Assembly: GCA_946623205.1 (NCBI GenBank)
Contig: CAMOQV010000044.1
Span: 1-9,036, forward strand
Source: an uncultured Clostridia bacterium
Lineage (GTDB): Bacteria > Bacillota > Clostridia > Christensenellales > UBA3700
DNA: 9,036 nucleotides
Reading direction: 5' to 3'
Shown here piece after piece: positions 1-7,320 of the stretch. A program made the position numbers and the translations under genes. Within the stretch, counting starts at the first letter, position 1. Each line of letters opens with the position of its first letter. Below the pieces are notes generated by a model that saw only the letters and a list, made by a program, of their open reading frames with translations, did not search any database and was not told where the DNA came from.

Positions 1-13
1 CTTTCTTTTCCAT
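1..13 (-). CDS. 5' end of the next leftward gene (possibly ylxM), cut by the window edge
   Basis: An ATG at 13..11 opens a minus-strand frame reading Met-Glu-Lys-Lys before the window ends. It lies directly downstream of a near-consensus promoter, which is the main reason to believe it. In many Firmicutes ftsY is followed by ylxM (a small helix-turn-helix SRP-associated protein) and ffh, and clostridial YlxM proteins often begin with similar charged residues, so ylxM is the natural guess. Four codons cannot identify it. There is no Shine-Dalgarno site in front of this ATG. The frame stays open upstream to a stop at 52..50 but offers no ATG, GTG or TTG start there. Confidence 0.4.
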
Positions 14-14
14 G

Positions 15-45
15 GTTAAAGTATTTTTGCTTGTTAAAGTATTTT
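15..45 (-). repeat. 13-bp tandem direct repeat in the leader of the left-edge gene
   Basis: The minus-strand sequence AAAATACTTTAAC occurs twice without mismatch, at 45..33 and 27..15, with a period of 18 bp. The second copy ends two bases before the ATG at 13. Together the copies fill nearly the whole predicted leader from the transcription start near 46. The period is a multiple of three, so the repeat would be in frame if translated, but no start codon precedes it. The only Shine-Dalgarno-like string, AAGGG at 50..46, is about 32 nt from the ATG. A short tandem duplication that pushed it away is one explanation. Confidence 0.75.
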
Positions 46-52
46 CCCTTTA

Positions 53-81
53 ATAATAGCCAAAAGTTTAAACTATGTCAA
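53..81 (-). promoter_or_regulatory. Near-consensus housekeeping (sigma-A type) promoter downstream of ftsY
   Basis: On the minus strand a perfect -35 box TTGACA (81..76) is followed after exactly 17 bp by TATTAT (58..53), a 5/6 match to the -10 consensus. Transcription would start near 46. It lies in the ftsY 3' spacer and points leftward at the ATG at 13. It therefore separates, or adds independent expression to, the next gene relative to the plsX-ftsY operon. It is the best promoter by consensus in the window. Confidence 0.7.
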
Positions 82-103
82 ATGATATTATAAATAATAA
101 TTA

Positions 104-976
104 TTAGAATAAACCGTCTACGAAATCTTTAGGATTGAATGGAATTAAATCATCAACGCCTTCTCCAACACCACAGAAAACAACAGGCAATTCTCTTTCG
201 GCAGATATAGCGAATACTACGCCACCTCTTGCTGTTCCATCCAATTTATTCAAAATAATGCCATCCATATCGATAATTTCGTCAAAAGCTTCTACTTGAG
301 ATACTGCATTTTGACCAGTTGTGGCATCAAGTACAATATATGTTCTATAATCTGCATCTGGGCATTCTTTTTCTACGACTCTATTAATCTTAGCAAGCTC
401 GTTCATAAGATTCTTCTTATTTTGCAATCTACCTGCTGTATCAATAAGAACAACATCTGTTCCCTTTGCTTTTGCTGAAGCTAGTGCGTCAAAAACAACA
501 GCTGCGGCATCTGAACCTTCTTCGTGCTTAATTAATCTCAAATCAGATCTATCTGCCCAAACTTGTAATTGCTCTGAAGCTGCAGCTCTAAATGTATCAG
601 CTGCGGCAAGAACAACACTCTTTCCTTGATTTTTAAAATATCTAGCTAGCTTTCCAATGGCTGTTGTCTTACCAACGCCATTAACGCCAGCAACTAATAT
701 GATTAATGGATAAGAATATGGTTCAATATCATAATCAATACTTTCAACCATTATTTGCTTCAATAATTCTTTTGCATCTTCTGGCTTTTTAATTCTCTTT
801 TCAAAACATTTTTCTTTAAAGTTCTCAATAATTTGAGAAGTTGCCTCAGCACCTAAATCCGCAGAAATTAATGCATATTCTAAATCCTCATAGAATTCAT
901 CATCTAATTCCTTTGCTGTAAACACTGTATATATAGTTTTTGAGAAAGCCTCTTTAATCTTACTAAAAAATCCCAT
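104..976 (-). CDS. ftsY: Signal recognition particle receptor FtsY
   Basis: This is the SRP receptor GTPase. It docks ribosome-SRP complexes at the membrane by pairing with Ffh, which activates GTP hydrolysis in both proteins. The 290-residue protein is essentially the NG domain: a helical N domain (about 1-85), then the GTPase with G1 GVNGVGKT (97-104), the DTFRAAASEQL segment (127-137), G3 DTAGR (179-183), G4 NKLDGTARGG (243-252) and GVGEG (269-273). G4 reads NKLD where FtsY usually has TKLD; NKxD is the general GTPase form, so activity is expected. The acidic A domain of E. coli FtsY (497 residues) is missing, and membrane contact probably uses the short amphipathic start MGFFSKIKEAF. The ATG overlaps the smc stop as TAATG. 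A weak GAAGAAG lies 4 nt upstream, so translational coupling to smc is likely. It is the last gene of the operon. Confidence 0.97.
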   Translation of the reverse strand: MGFFSKIKEAFSKTIYTVFTAKELDDEFYEDLEYALISADLGAEATSQIIENFKEKCFEKRIKKPEDAKELLKQIMVESIDYDIEPYSYPLIILVAGVNGVGKTTAIGKLARYFKNQGKSVVLAAADTFRAAASEQLQVWADRSDLRLIKHEEGSDAAAVVFDALASAKAKGTDVVLIDTAGRLQNKKNLMNELAKINRVVEKECPDADYRTYIVLDATTGQNAVSQVEAFDEIIDMDGIILNKLDGTARGGVVFAISAERELPVVFCGVGEGVDDLIPFNPKDFVDGLF

Positions 977-3900
977 TATTCTTCTTCAACCTCTAACTTT
1001 TGAGCGCCAGCCTTACTGTGAGTAACAGCCTCTTCTAAGCTTACTTCTACAACCTTAGATACACCACGCTCTTGCATTGTTACACCAAATAATACATCTG
1101 ATTTTTCCATTGTTGGTTTTCTGTGGGTAATAACAATGAATTGAGTCTCTTTAGAGAACTTCTTTAAGTACTTAGCATATACACCAACGTTACCTTCATC
1201 CAATGCAGCTTCGACTTCGTCTAGGATAACAAATGGTAGTGGTCTTAGTCTTAAAATTGAGAATAGAACAGCCATTGATGTCAACGCTTGTTCTCCACCA
1301 GATAGAAGTGTCATTTCATGAACCGTTTTTCCAGGAGGTTGTGCATAAATTTCTACACCAGCATCCAATGGATCTTGTCCTTCTTCTGGTTCCATAATTG
1401 CTAATCTACCTGAACCACCAGCAAACAATTCCTTGAATATTGATTGGAAGTTCTCTTGCATCTTAGCAAATTCTGAATTGAATTTATCTAATATCTCTTT
1501 TGACAAATCGTCAATAATCTTTCTTAAATCATCTTCAGCTTTTAGAAGATCTTGATATTCTACATTCTTAGCATCGAATCTTTCTTTTTCAGCCTTATAT
1601 CCTTCAATAGATGTAACGTCTACTGCGCCTAATGCGTTCTTTGATGCCTTTAAAGATTTGATTCTATCTTGAGCTGCTTCGTAATCAAAGTTCTCATCTC
1701 TAAATTCTTGAGCAGAATTATAATCAAGATTATAGTCTTCTAAAATTCTTGCTTCAAGGGCCATCATTCTTTCGCTTATAGATACTAATCTCTTTTCGTT
1801 TTGAGACTTCTTATTTGTTGCGTCCAAAACCTTTTGAGAGATATCTGACTTTTCATCTGAGACCTTCTTAGCTTTTTCAATAGCTTCTGCCTTCTTATCT
1901 TCATATTGCTTAATAACAGTTTCTATTTCACGAAGACGCTTCTTATCTTCTTCAGACATGAAAGTATTTTTTATCTTGTTATCTACAGAAGATAGACTTG
2001 TAGCATTTTGAGAAAGGATTTGCTTACAATCCTCAATGTTTTGTTTTGTTGTTTCTTTCTCGCCATCTAATCTTTCAAGTTCTTCTCTATATCTATCTAT
2101 TAAGTCTTTATTTGTTTGAAGATCAATGCTTAATTGAGCAACCTTTTTATCGATTTCTTCTTTTTCACGCTTTTTAGAATTGAATGCCTCTCTGCCTTCT
2201 TTTGCAGCATTATCAACATCAGATTTACTATCTTTAATAGCTTGGTTTTCTTTGTCTACACGAGCTAATGCTTCAACATATAGATTATATTGATCTTCTG
2301 CTGTCTTCTTGCCAGACTTTTCTTGAGTCATTCTCTTATTTAAATCTACAAGGATATCAACGATTGCTTCAAATCTAGAATTTTCTGCGATATATTTTTC
2401 TGTTACTTCATCAGCTTCTTTTTCGTATTCTTCGATTTGTCCTTCTAGATCTTCGTATTCTTCTTTATCTTCTTTGTACTTAATCTTGATTTCGCCAAAT
2501 TCTTTAGTAACCTTTGCTAATTCTTGCTTAATCTCTTCAAGTCTTGCTTCTTGAGATAGGATGCCACCCATGCCTTTATTTGAAGCACCACCAGAAATAG
2601 CACCAGATGTTTGGAATACTTCACCATCTAGTGTTACTATCTTAACTTGGTTATAGTATTTTCTAGAAATCTCGATACCTGTATCGACATTATCACAAAT
2701 TACAGTATTTCCTAATAGATATGAAAATACATTATTGTATTTTGAATCGTATTTAATCAATTTAGATGCAACACCTAAGCATCCTCTTTCATTTACGATG
2801 CCTCTGCATTGTGGTTCAATCTCTCTTGTCTTAATACTTGTTAGCGGTAAGAATGTAATTCTTCCAATATTATTTTGCTTTGAGAAATTAATAATATCTC
2901 TTGCATCATATTCATTATCAACAACAACGTCTTGAATTGAATTTCCTAAAGCAATCTCAATAGCATATTGAATGTTCTTTGGCACGCTCATTAAATCTGC
3001 GACAATGCCTTGCATCTTAGATTTTATAGATGGATTATTCTCTGCTGCTCTAAACAACTTTTGTACAGCAACACCTAACCCTTCTTTGTTCTTTACTAAT
3101 CCTTCATAGATTTCTTTTTGCTTTGTTAAAACGTTAAATTGAGAATTTAATTCTTCTGTTCTAGTTCTTGCATTTTCAATGCTCTCTTCAAGTTCTGAAT
3201 ATCTATTATTTAATCTAGTAACAGCTGCATCTAGTTTTTCTTTTTGTTCTCTTAATTTATTTACATTTTCTTCGAATTGAGCTTTAGTTGCTTCGTTTGA
3301 ATCAATTTGAGATTGCAAGTTATTTATAGTTTCATTGTATTCACCAATTCTATCTAAGACAGCTTGCTTTTGAGCTTCAATCTTAGAATAGTTAGCCTTA
3401 ATATCTCCAACAGATTCTAATAACTTATTAATCTCAGAGTTCTTAGACTCCAAAGCTGTTTCTCTTTCTAAGATATCTCTTGTTAATTCGTTTTGTCTCT
3501 CAACAGCTGAATTAAAGTCTTCTTCAATATCTACTCTATCTTCTTCAGCCATTTGTTTTTTTGCAAAGAACTCTCTATATTTTTGGCTAATAGAGTCTAA
3601 TTGATTTTCAAGCTTTGTTAATCTTTCTGAGTAGTCTTTCTTTGTTGCTAAAAGACCATCTTTAGTTGCTGAATAAGTATTTCCCTTACCTAAGATACTT
3701 TCTTGTTTAACGGCAAGATCTCTATGCTCTATTTGAATTTTGCTTAATTGCTCATCAATATCCGTTTGATCTTGCATCAATTTTCCAAATTCTTCACTCT
3801 TTGCATCTAGTTCTTTGTTTAATTGCGCAATCTCATCTTCTAAGCCCGCAATTTGGCCTTTAATTCTAGTTTCTTGAGCTGCTTGATTATCTTTTTGGAA

Positions 3901-4602
3901 AATATATGAATTAGCTTCTAATGTTCTTAATTCATCAACAATCTCTAACCACTTTCTTGCTGCTTCAGCTTTTTTCTCTAAAGAGTTAACATTTCTCTCG
4001 ATTTCTGAAAGCAAAGCCTCTAATTGTTGCTTATTTACTTCGTAATCCTCAAGGTTCTTCATTGCAACACGTCTAGCATTTTTGCTTCCTAAAACGCCTG
4101 CAGCGTCTTCAAAGATAGCACGTCTATCTTCTGGCTTTGCATTTACAATCTTAGCGATTTGGTTTTGTCCTACAATTGAGTAACCTTCTCTACCTAAACC
4201 AGTTTCTCTAACTATTGCTGCAATATCTGATAATTTAGCTTGAGTATCGTTAATATAATATTCACTATTTCCGCTTCTATACATCTTACGAGAAATAGTA
4301 ACTTCATCAAAATCTAATGTTTTAAATATTCTATCTGGGCCTTCATTATTGAAATATAATTTAACCTCAGAATAAGACATAGCTTTACGTCTTTCTGTAC
4401 CGTTAAAGATAACGTCTTGAGATTTCTTACCACGAAGAATCTTTAAACTTCTTTCACCAAGAACCCATCGAACTGCATCAACAACGTTACTTTTTCCGCA
4501 TCCATTTGGGCCTACAATAGCAGTAATACCATCATTGAAATTCAATGATGATTTATCTGCAAATGATTTAAATCCGTAAGCCTCGATGCGTTTTAATTTC
4601 AT
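976..4602 (-). CDS. smc: Chromosome segregation protein SMC
   Basis: This is the bacterial condensin ATPase, a homodimer that works with ScpA and ScpB to extrude DNA loops and organise and segregate the chromosome. The 1208 residues (B. subtilis about 1186) are full length. The N-terminal half-ATPase has Walker A GPNGCGKS (31-38), with a Q-loop region at GQNQIAKIV (145-153), where many relatives have GQGxxxxI. Long charged coiled coils cover roughly 170-500 and 685-1040. The hinge is about 508-675 and ends in the glycine motif SGAISGGA (666-673). The C-terminal half has the ABC signature LSGGEQ (1100-1105), Walker B FVILDE (1124-1129, catalytic Glu1129) and the switch histidine in ITHR (1158-1161). 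The ATG overlaps the stop of the preceding repeat-protein gene (TAATG), with AGAAGG 10 nt upstream. ScpA and ScpB are not in the window. Confidence 0.98.
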   Translation of the reverse strand: MKLKRIEAYGFKSFADKSSLNFNDGITAIVGPNGCGKSNVVDAVRWVLGERSLKILRGKKSQDVIFNGTERRKAMSYSEVKLYFNNEGPDRIFKTLDFDEVTISRKMYRSGNSEYYINDTQAKLSDIAAIVRETGLGREGYSIVGQNQIAKIVNAKPEDRRAIFEDAAGVLGSKNARRVAMKNLEDYEVNKQQLEALLSEIERNVNSLEKKAEAARKWLEIVDELRTLEANSYIFQKDNQAAQETRIKGQIAGLEDEIAQLNKELDAKSEEFGKLMQDQTDIDEQLSKIQIEHRDLAVKQESILGKGNTYSATKDGLLATKKDYSERLTKLENQLDSISQKYREFFAKKQMAEEDRVDIEEDFNSAVERQNELTRDILERETALESKNSEINKLLESVGDIKANYSKIEAQKQAVLDRIGEYNETINNLQSQIDSNEATKAQFEENVNKLREQKEKLDAAVTRLNNRYSELEESIENARTRTEELNSQFNVLTKQKEIYEGLVKNKEGLGVAVQKLFRAAENNPSIKSKMQGIVADLMSVPKNIQYAIEIALGNSIQDVVVDNEYDARDIINFSKQNNIGRITFLPLTSIKTREIEPQCRGIVNERGCLGVASKLIKYDSKYNNVFSYLLGNTVICDNVDTGIEISRKYYNQVKIVTLDGEVFQTSGAISGGASNKGMGGILSQEARLEEIKQELAKVTKEFGEIKIKYKEDKEEYEDLEGQIEEYEKEADEVTEKYIAENSRFEAIVDILVDLNKRMTQEKSGKKTAEDQYNLYVEALARVDKENQAIKDSKSDVDNAAKEGREAFNSKKREKEEIDKKVAQLSIDLQTNKDLIDRYREELERLDGEKETTKQNIEDCKQILSQNATSLSSVDNKIKNTFMSEEDKKRLREIETVIKQYEDKKAEAIEKAKKVSDEKSDISQKVLDATNKKSQNEKRLVSISERMMALEARILEDYNLDYNSAQEFRDENFDYEAAQDRIKSLKASKNALGAVDVTSIEGYKAEKERFDAKNVEYQDLLKAEDDLRKIIDDLSKEILDKFNSEFAKMQENFQSIFKELFAGGSGRLAIMEPEEGQDPLDAGVEIYAQPPGKTVHEMTLLSGGEQALTSMAVLFSILRLRPLPFVILDEVEAALDEGNVGVYAKYLKKFSKETQFIVITHRKPTMEKSDVLFGVTMQERGVSKVVEVSLEEAVTHSKAGAQKLEVEEE

Positions 4603-5396
4603 TAATCTAAAGCCTTCTTGTTAATATCCTTTATATATTTCTTTGCTGCTCTTGGCAATGCATCATCTTCAGAAAATGCCTTGTCTTTTATATCTTTAAT
4701 AGAAGTTGGCAAATTGATATTCTTTAGCGCTGTGCATTTAGCAAAAGCGTAATAATCAATTGTGCTAATTCCATTTTTTAATTCTACTGTCTCTAGCGCC
4801 TTGCATGAATAAAAAGCGCTTTGTCCAACTCTTGAAAGAGTTGATGGCAACTTAACATACGTCAAAGCTTTACACAAATAGAAAGCTTCTTCTTGTATTA
4901 CTTTTACACCTTCTTGCAAAACAATTGAACGAACTGACATATTGTGATAAAAAGCTTTTGGAGCAACAACTTCTACATTATTTGGAACAACAACGTCTCC
5001 GCCATTTCCAATATATGAAGTCAAAACTCCGTTTTCTATTACAAAATCACTCTTTGGAGATACATCAAAATCTTTTGCAAGAGCTTTTCTCTCTTCTAAT
5101 AAGTTATCTATCTTAAATAGTGTTCTATGAGCAGCCTGTGTTCTAGCTTCGCTCTTAGTTGTCTCTAGAGTTTTGTGAAGTGAATCGATTAATGAATAAA
5201 CTTGCTCGTCGATTTCTTTTGCCAATTTTGACTTCAATTCTGGAGCATGTTCAAATCTAGTTCTCGTCGTTTCAATATCTTTGAATAATTCGTCATCATC
5301 GGCTGCTAATTCTGTGATTAACAAAAAGCGTCTAAGATATCTATTTCTTAAAGAAACATCTTTATCTTCTTTCTTAAATCTATCAAATAGTCCCAC
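4602..5396 (-). CDS. Cytosolic BspA-type leucine-rich-repeat protein of unknown function
   Basis: The function is unknown. The 264-residue protein has a charged helical N-terminal half (about 1-110), a short link, then five consecutive repeats of exactly 23 residues: 135-157, 158-180, 181-203, 204-226 and 227-249. The repeats follow the pattern (V/I)xLPxx(V/I)xx(I/V)xxxAFxxCxALxx, typical of BspA/LRR_5 proteins. Those are normally secreted or surface proteins with a signal peptide. This one starts MGLFDRFKKEDKD, with no hydrophobic stretch, so it should be cytosolic. The start is GTG at 5396..5394, supported by a strong AGAAGGAG (5409..5402) 5 nt upstream and by loss of homology-like sequence before it. 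Its stop overlaps the smc ATG, so smc translation probably depends on it. It lies between rnc and smc, where no gene is usual. A partner or regulator of SMC, or a membrane-associated scaffold, is conceivable, but nothing in the sequence proves either. Confidence 0.9.
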   Translation of the reverse strand: MGLFDRFKKEDKDVSLRNRYLRRFLLITELAADDDELFKDIETTRTRFEHAPELKSKLAKEIDEQVYSLIDSLHKTLETTKSEARTQAAHRTLFKIDNLLEERKALAKDFDVSPKSDFVIENGVLTSYIGNGGDVVVPNNVEVVAPKAFYHNMSVRSIVLQEGVKVIQEEAFYLCKALTYVKLPSTLSRVGQSAFYSCKALETVELKNGISTIDYYAFAKCTALKNINLPTSIKDIKDKAFSEDDALPRAAKKYIKDINKKALD

Positions 5397-5401
5397 AATT
5401 T

Positions 5402-5409
5402 CTCCTTCT
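5402..5409 (-). promoter_or_regulatory. Strong ribosome binding site fixing the GTG start of the repeat protein
   Basis: AGAAGGAG reads on the minus strand at 5409..5402, five bases before the GTG at 5396. It is the best Shine-Dalgarno match in the operon. It decides the start codon, since no ATG is available at this position. As the next gene, smc, is translationally coupled, this site probably sets the input for both. Confidence 0.75.
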
Positions 5410-5414
5410 CAACC

Positions 5415-5436
5415 TATACTATATTAACATAGTATA
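5415..5436. repeat. Perfect 8-bp inverted repeat in the rnc/repeat-protein spacer
   Basis: TATACTAT (5415-5422) and ATAGTATA (5429-5436) are exact inverted copies around a 6-base centre. It is the only notable element in the 57-bp spacer and lies just upstream of the ribosome binding site of the repeat-protein gene. No U-tract follows on either strand, so an intrinsic terminator is unlikely. It could be an operator or a small mRNA hairpin. The right arm also reads as TATACT (5436..5431) on the minus strand, which resembles a -10 box, but no matching -35 was found. Confidence 0.6.
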
Positions 5437-5453
5437 AATTAATTATTCAAACA

Positions 5454-6188
5454 TTATTTTTCTTGAACATATATGCGTTCACGCGTCTTTTCCAAAAAAT
5501 GTTTAGCGCACAATTGCTCAGCAGACTTTAAATCACTAGCTTTTGCTGTTTCTACGCACTCACCATCAATTCTCAATTCCACAAAATGTAGAGGCTCATT
5601 ATCCTTACCTTCCTTTCTAATTGGAACGAAGGCAATTCTTTGCTCACCATATTTTTCATATAGTTGAGATTTAGGATCTTTTTGAAGTTTGTTTTCTTCG
5701 TGAATAACATCTGCTTCAAACAAAGATATTATAAAGTGTCTTGCTGCTGTATATCCCTTAGCAAAATCTCTTTCTTCTGATGCATCCGCATATATTGCTG
5801 CAGATATGGATTCAATTAAATCTGAGATGATTGCATCTGATGGATTTTTGATTAGACTTCTAAAACACTTATCTAAACCAAGTTCTCTAACCTTTTCAGC
5901 CAAAGGTGTTTTAGATGTAAATTTTTGTCTTAGAATTGTCATATTGCCTTCTGACATATCTTTGTAAATAAGGACTAATCTTTCAGCAATAACTAGATTT
6001 AAAATACTATCTCCTAAAAATTCTAATCTTTCATAACTTTCTTGCTTTGTAACATTTAACTTTTGATCGTTGGCAAATGAAGAATGCGTTAAAGCTCTCT
6101 CTAGTAAAGATATATCTTTAAATGTATAGTCACATACTTCTTTTACAATCTTTGCCGCGTCAAATACTCTTTTATCTACAACTTGCAT
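5454..6188 (-). CDS. rnc: Ribonuclease III
   Basis: This is a double-strand-specific endoribonuclease that cuts rRNA precursors and structured mRNAs. The 244-residue length matches the family (B. subtilis about 249). The RNase III domain (about 10-155) carries the signature ERLEFLGDS (53-61) with Glu53, Glu56 and Asp60. The second metal-binding set is Asp123 and Glu126 in SDLIES, so all expected catalytic acids are present. A double-stranded-RNA-binding domain follows (about 170-235), starting DPKSQLYE. Its usual KKxAEQ helix reads LKSAEQ (220-225), so one lysine of the RNA-contact pair is lost. The ATG overlaps the plsX stop as TAATG, and AAAGGA (6202..6197) sits 8 nt upstream inside plsX. 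The start at 6188 is favoured by both. acpP, often found just upstream of rnc, is absent. Confidence 0.97.
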   Translation of the reverse strand: MQVVDKRVFDAAKIVKEVCDYTFKDISLLERALTHSSFANDQKLNVTKQESYERLEFLGDSILNLVIAERLVLIYKDMSEGNMTILRQKFTSKTPLAEKVRELGLDKCFRSLIKNPSDAIISDLIESISAAIYADASEERDFAKGYTAARHFIISLFEADVIHEENKLQKDPKSQLYEKYGEQRIAFVPIRKEGKDNEPLHFVELRIDGECVETAKASDLKSAEQLCAKHFLEKTRERIYVQEK

Positions 6189-7183
6189 TATTTAATTCCT
6201 TTTGCAATCATATCGCATACTTTATCTTGTGCCAATTTAGCTGTTTGTAATATAGATACTTTAAATGGAATCTCTGTGCTTGAACCATGAGTTTTAACTA
6301 CTACCTTTTGAACTCCAAGCAAAGCAGCTCCACCAACTTCATCTGTACTCATCTTCTTCTTTACTCCACGAAGTGTATCCTTTAATAATAAAGCACCGAT
6401 TTTAGCCTTTAGACCGCCCTTCTTAACGCCTGCTTTAACAAGGACCATAAAGTTCTTCGCCATACCTTCTACGGCCTTAATTGCAACATTACCATCAAAG
6501 CCATCACAAACGATTACATCAACTAAACCAGATACCATATCTGTAGCTTCAATATTGCCAACAAAATTTAATCCAGATTCTTTTAAAAGTTGATGTGCTT
6601 CTTTTGTTAAAGCATTTCCTTTTTCTTCTTCAGCACCATTAGATAAAAGTCCAATCTTTGGATTTTCTATTCCAAAAGCACTTCTTGTGTATACATCGCC
6701 CATTATTGCGAATTCTTTTAGCATACTTGCTTTACAATCTACATTCGCACCGGCATCGCATACGACAGTATATTTACCATCTATGATTGTTGGAACAATT
6801 GGAACCAATAACGCTCTAGAAACGCCATCTATTAATCTTACAATTAATGTTGCTCCTGTTAATAAAGCCCCTGTGTTTCCTGCAGAAACCATACCATCAT
6901 AGTCTTCTTCATGTAATTTATTAAAAGCAACAACCATTGAAGATTCTTTCTTACGACGAATTGCCATAATTGGATTATCTTCATTTGTTATTGCGTCTTT
7001 TGCATCAATAATATCTAATTGATTTTTGTTATATGACAAATTGCTTAAAATGCCTTCAATGGCTTCCTTGTTTCCAACCAAAGAAACAAATAAATCTTTC
7101 TTTTCATTAATGGCTAAAACAGCACCTTCGACAGCGGCTTTTGGACAATTATCCCCACCAAAACAATCTACAAGAATTTTCAT
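6188..7183 (-). CDS. plsX: Phosphate acyltransferase PlsX
   Basis: PlsX converts acyl-ACP and phosphate to acyl-phosphate, the acyl donor for the glycerol-3-phosphate acyltransferase PlsY at the start of phospholipid synthesis. It is a peripheral membrane enzyme. The 331 residues match the family (B. subtilis 333). Recognisable segments are DCFGGDNCP (6-14, equivalent to the usual DAMGGDxxP), SAGNTGALL (100-108), DAGANVD (143-149), GLLSNGAEEEKGN (178-190), VGNIEATD (208-215) and DGFDGNVAIK (227-236). The ATG has GAGGT (7194..7190) six bases upstream. It is the first gene of the leftward operon, served by the promoter at about 7213-7221, and its stop overlaps the rnc start. The rpmF and yceD genes that often precede plsX are replaced here by a divergent lipoprotein gene. 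Confidence 0.97.
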   Translation of the reverse strand: MKILVDCFGGDNCPKAAVEGAVLAINEKKDLFVSLVGNKEAIEGILSNLSYNKNQLDIIDAKDAITNEDNPIMAIRRKKESSMVVAFNKLHEEDYDGMVSAGNTGALLTGATLIVRLIDGVSRALLVPIVPTIIDGKYTVVCDAGANVDCKASMLKEFAIMGDVYTRSAFGIENPKIGLLSNGAEEEKGNALTKEAHQLLKESGLNFVGNIEATDMVSGLVDVIVCDGFDGNVAIKAVEGMAKNFMVLVKAGVKKGGLKAKIGALLLKDTLRGVKKKMSTDEVGGAALLGVQKVVVKTHGSSTEIPFKVSILQTAKLAQDKVCDMIAKGIK

Positions 7184-7212
7184 TTTGATACCTCAAATTT
7201 TCACTATAAAAT

Positions 7213-7221
7213 ATTATAGCA
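7213..7221 (-). promoter_or_regulatory. Extended -10 promoter of the plsX operon
   Basis: TGCTATAAT reads on the minus strand at 7221..7213: a perfect -10 box with the TGn extension. Transcription would begin near 7206, giving a leader of about 22 nt that holds the GAGGT ribosome binding site. The sequence at the -35 position (about 7241..7236, ATTATT) is a poor match, which an extended -10 can compensate. The same stretch is part of an AT-only palindrome, so repressor control at this site is possible but unproven. Confidence 0.6.
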
Positions 7222-7224
7222 TAA

Positions 7225-7246
7225 AATATATTATAAATAATATATT
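7225..7246. repeat. AT-only 22-bp palindrome over the plsX -35 region
   Basis: The arms AATATATTAT (7225-7234) and ATAATATATT (7237-7246) are exact inverted copies with a 2-base centre. It occupies the spacer and -35 side of the plsX promoter, where an operator would act. A run of eight T (7248-7255) follows on the plus strand, but a stem without G or C and no gene reading into it argue against a terminator. Its core, TATTATAAATAATA, also occurs at 86-99. AT-rich DNA makes such palindromes less surprising. Confidence 0.55.
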
Positions 7247-7320
7247 ATTTTTTTTGAATCATTTAAATTGTTTCTATAGTCTCCTGTTTTTGCCAGCGCA
7301 CGCAATATATTTGCCTAAAT

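Noticed and set aside
296..478. Plus-strand frame of 60 codons inside ftsY
   Set aside because: It lies opposite conserved GTPase motifs of FtsY, has Cys/Ile-rich composition of an antisense shadow and no supporting ribosome binding site.
2735..2935. Plus-strand frame of 66 codons inside smc
   Set aside because: It is antisense to the SMC hinge; no recognisable protein or start signal.
4925..5116. Plus-strand frame of 63 codons inside the repeat-protein gene
   Set aside because: It is antisense to the regular 23-residue repeats; Leu/Gln-rich shadow without start signal.
5418..5450. Internal promoter for the repeat-protein/smc/ftsY genes
   Set aside because: TATACT (5436..5431) and TATAGT (5423..5418) resemble -10 boxes, but the only -35-like TTGAAT (5450..5445) is 8 or 21 bp away, which does not fit.
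7225..7255. Palindrome plus T-run as a plus-strand intrinsic terminator
   Set aside because: The stem has no G-C pair and no plus-strand gene reads into it; it overlaps the plsX promoter instead.
7290..7320. TTGCCA (7290-7295) as -35 of a lipoprotein promoter
   Set aside because: No acceptable -10 hexamer lies 16-19 bp downstream.
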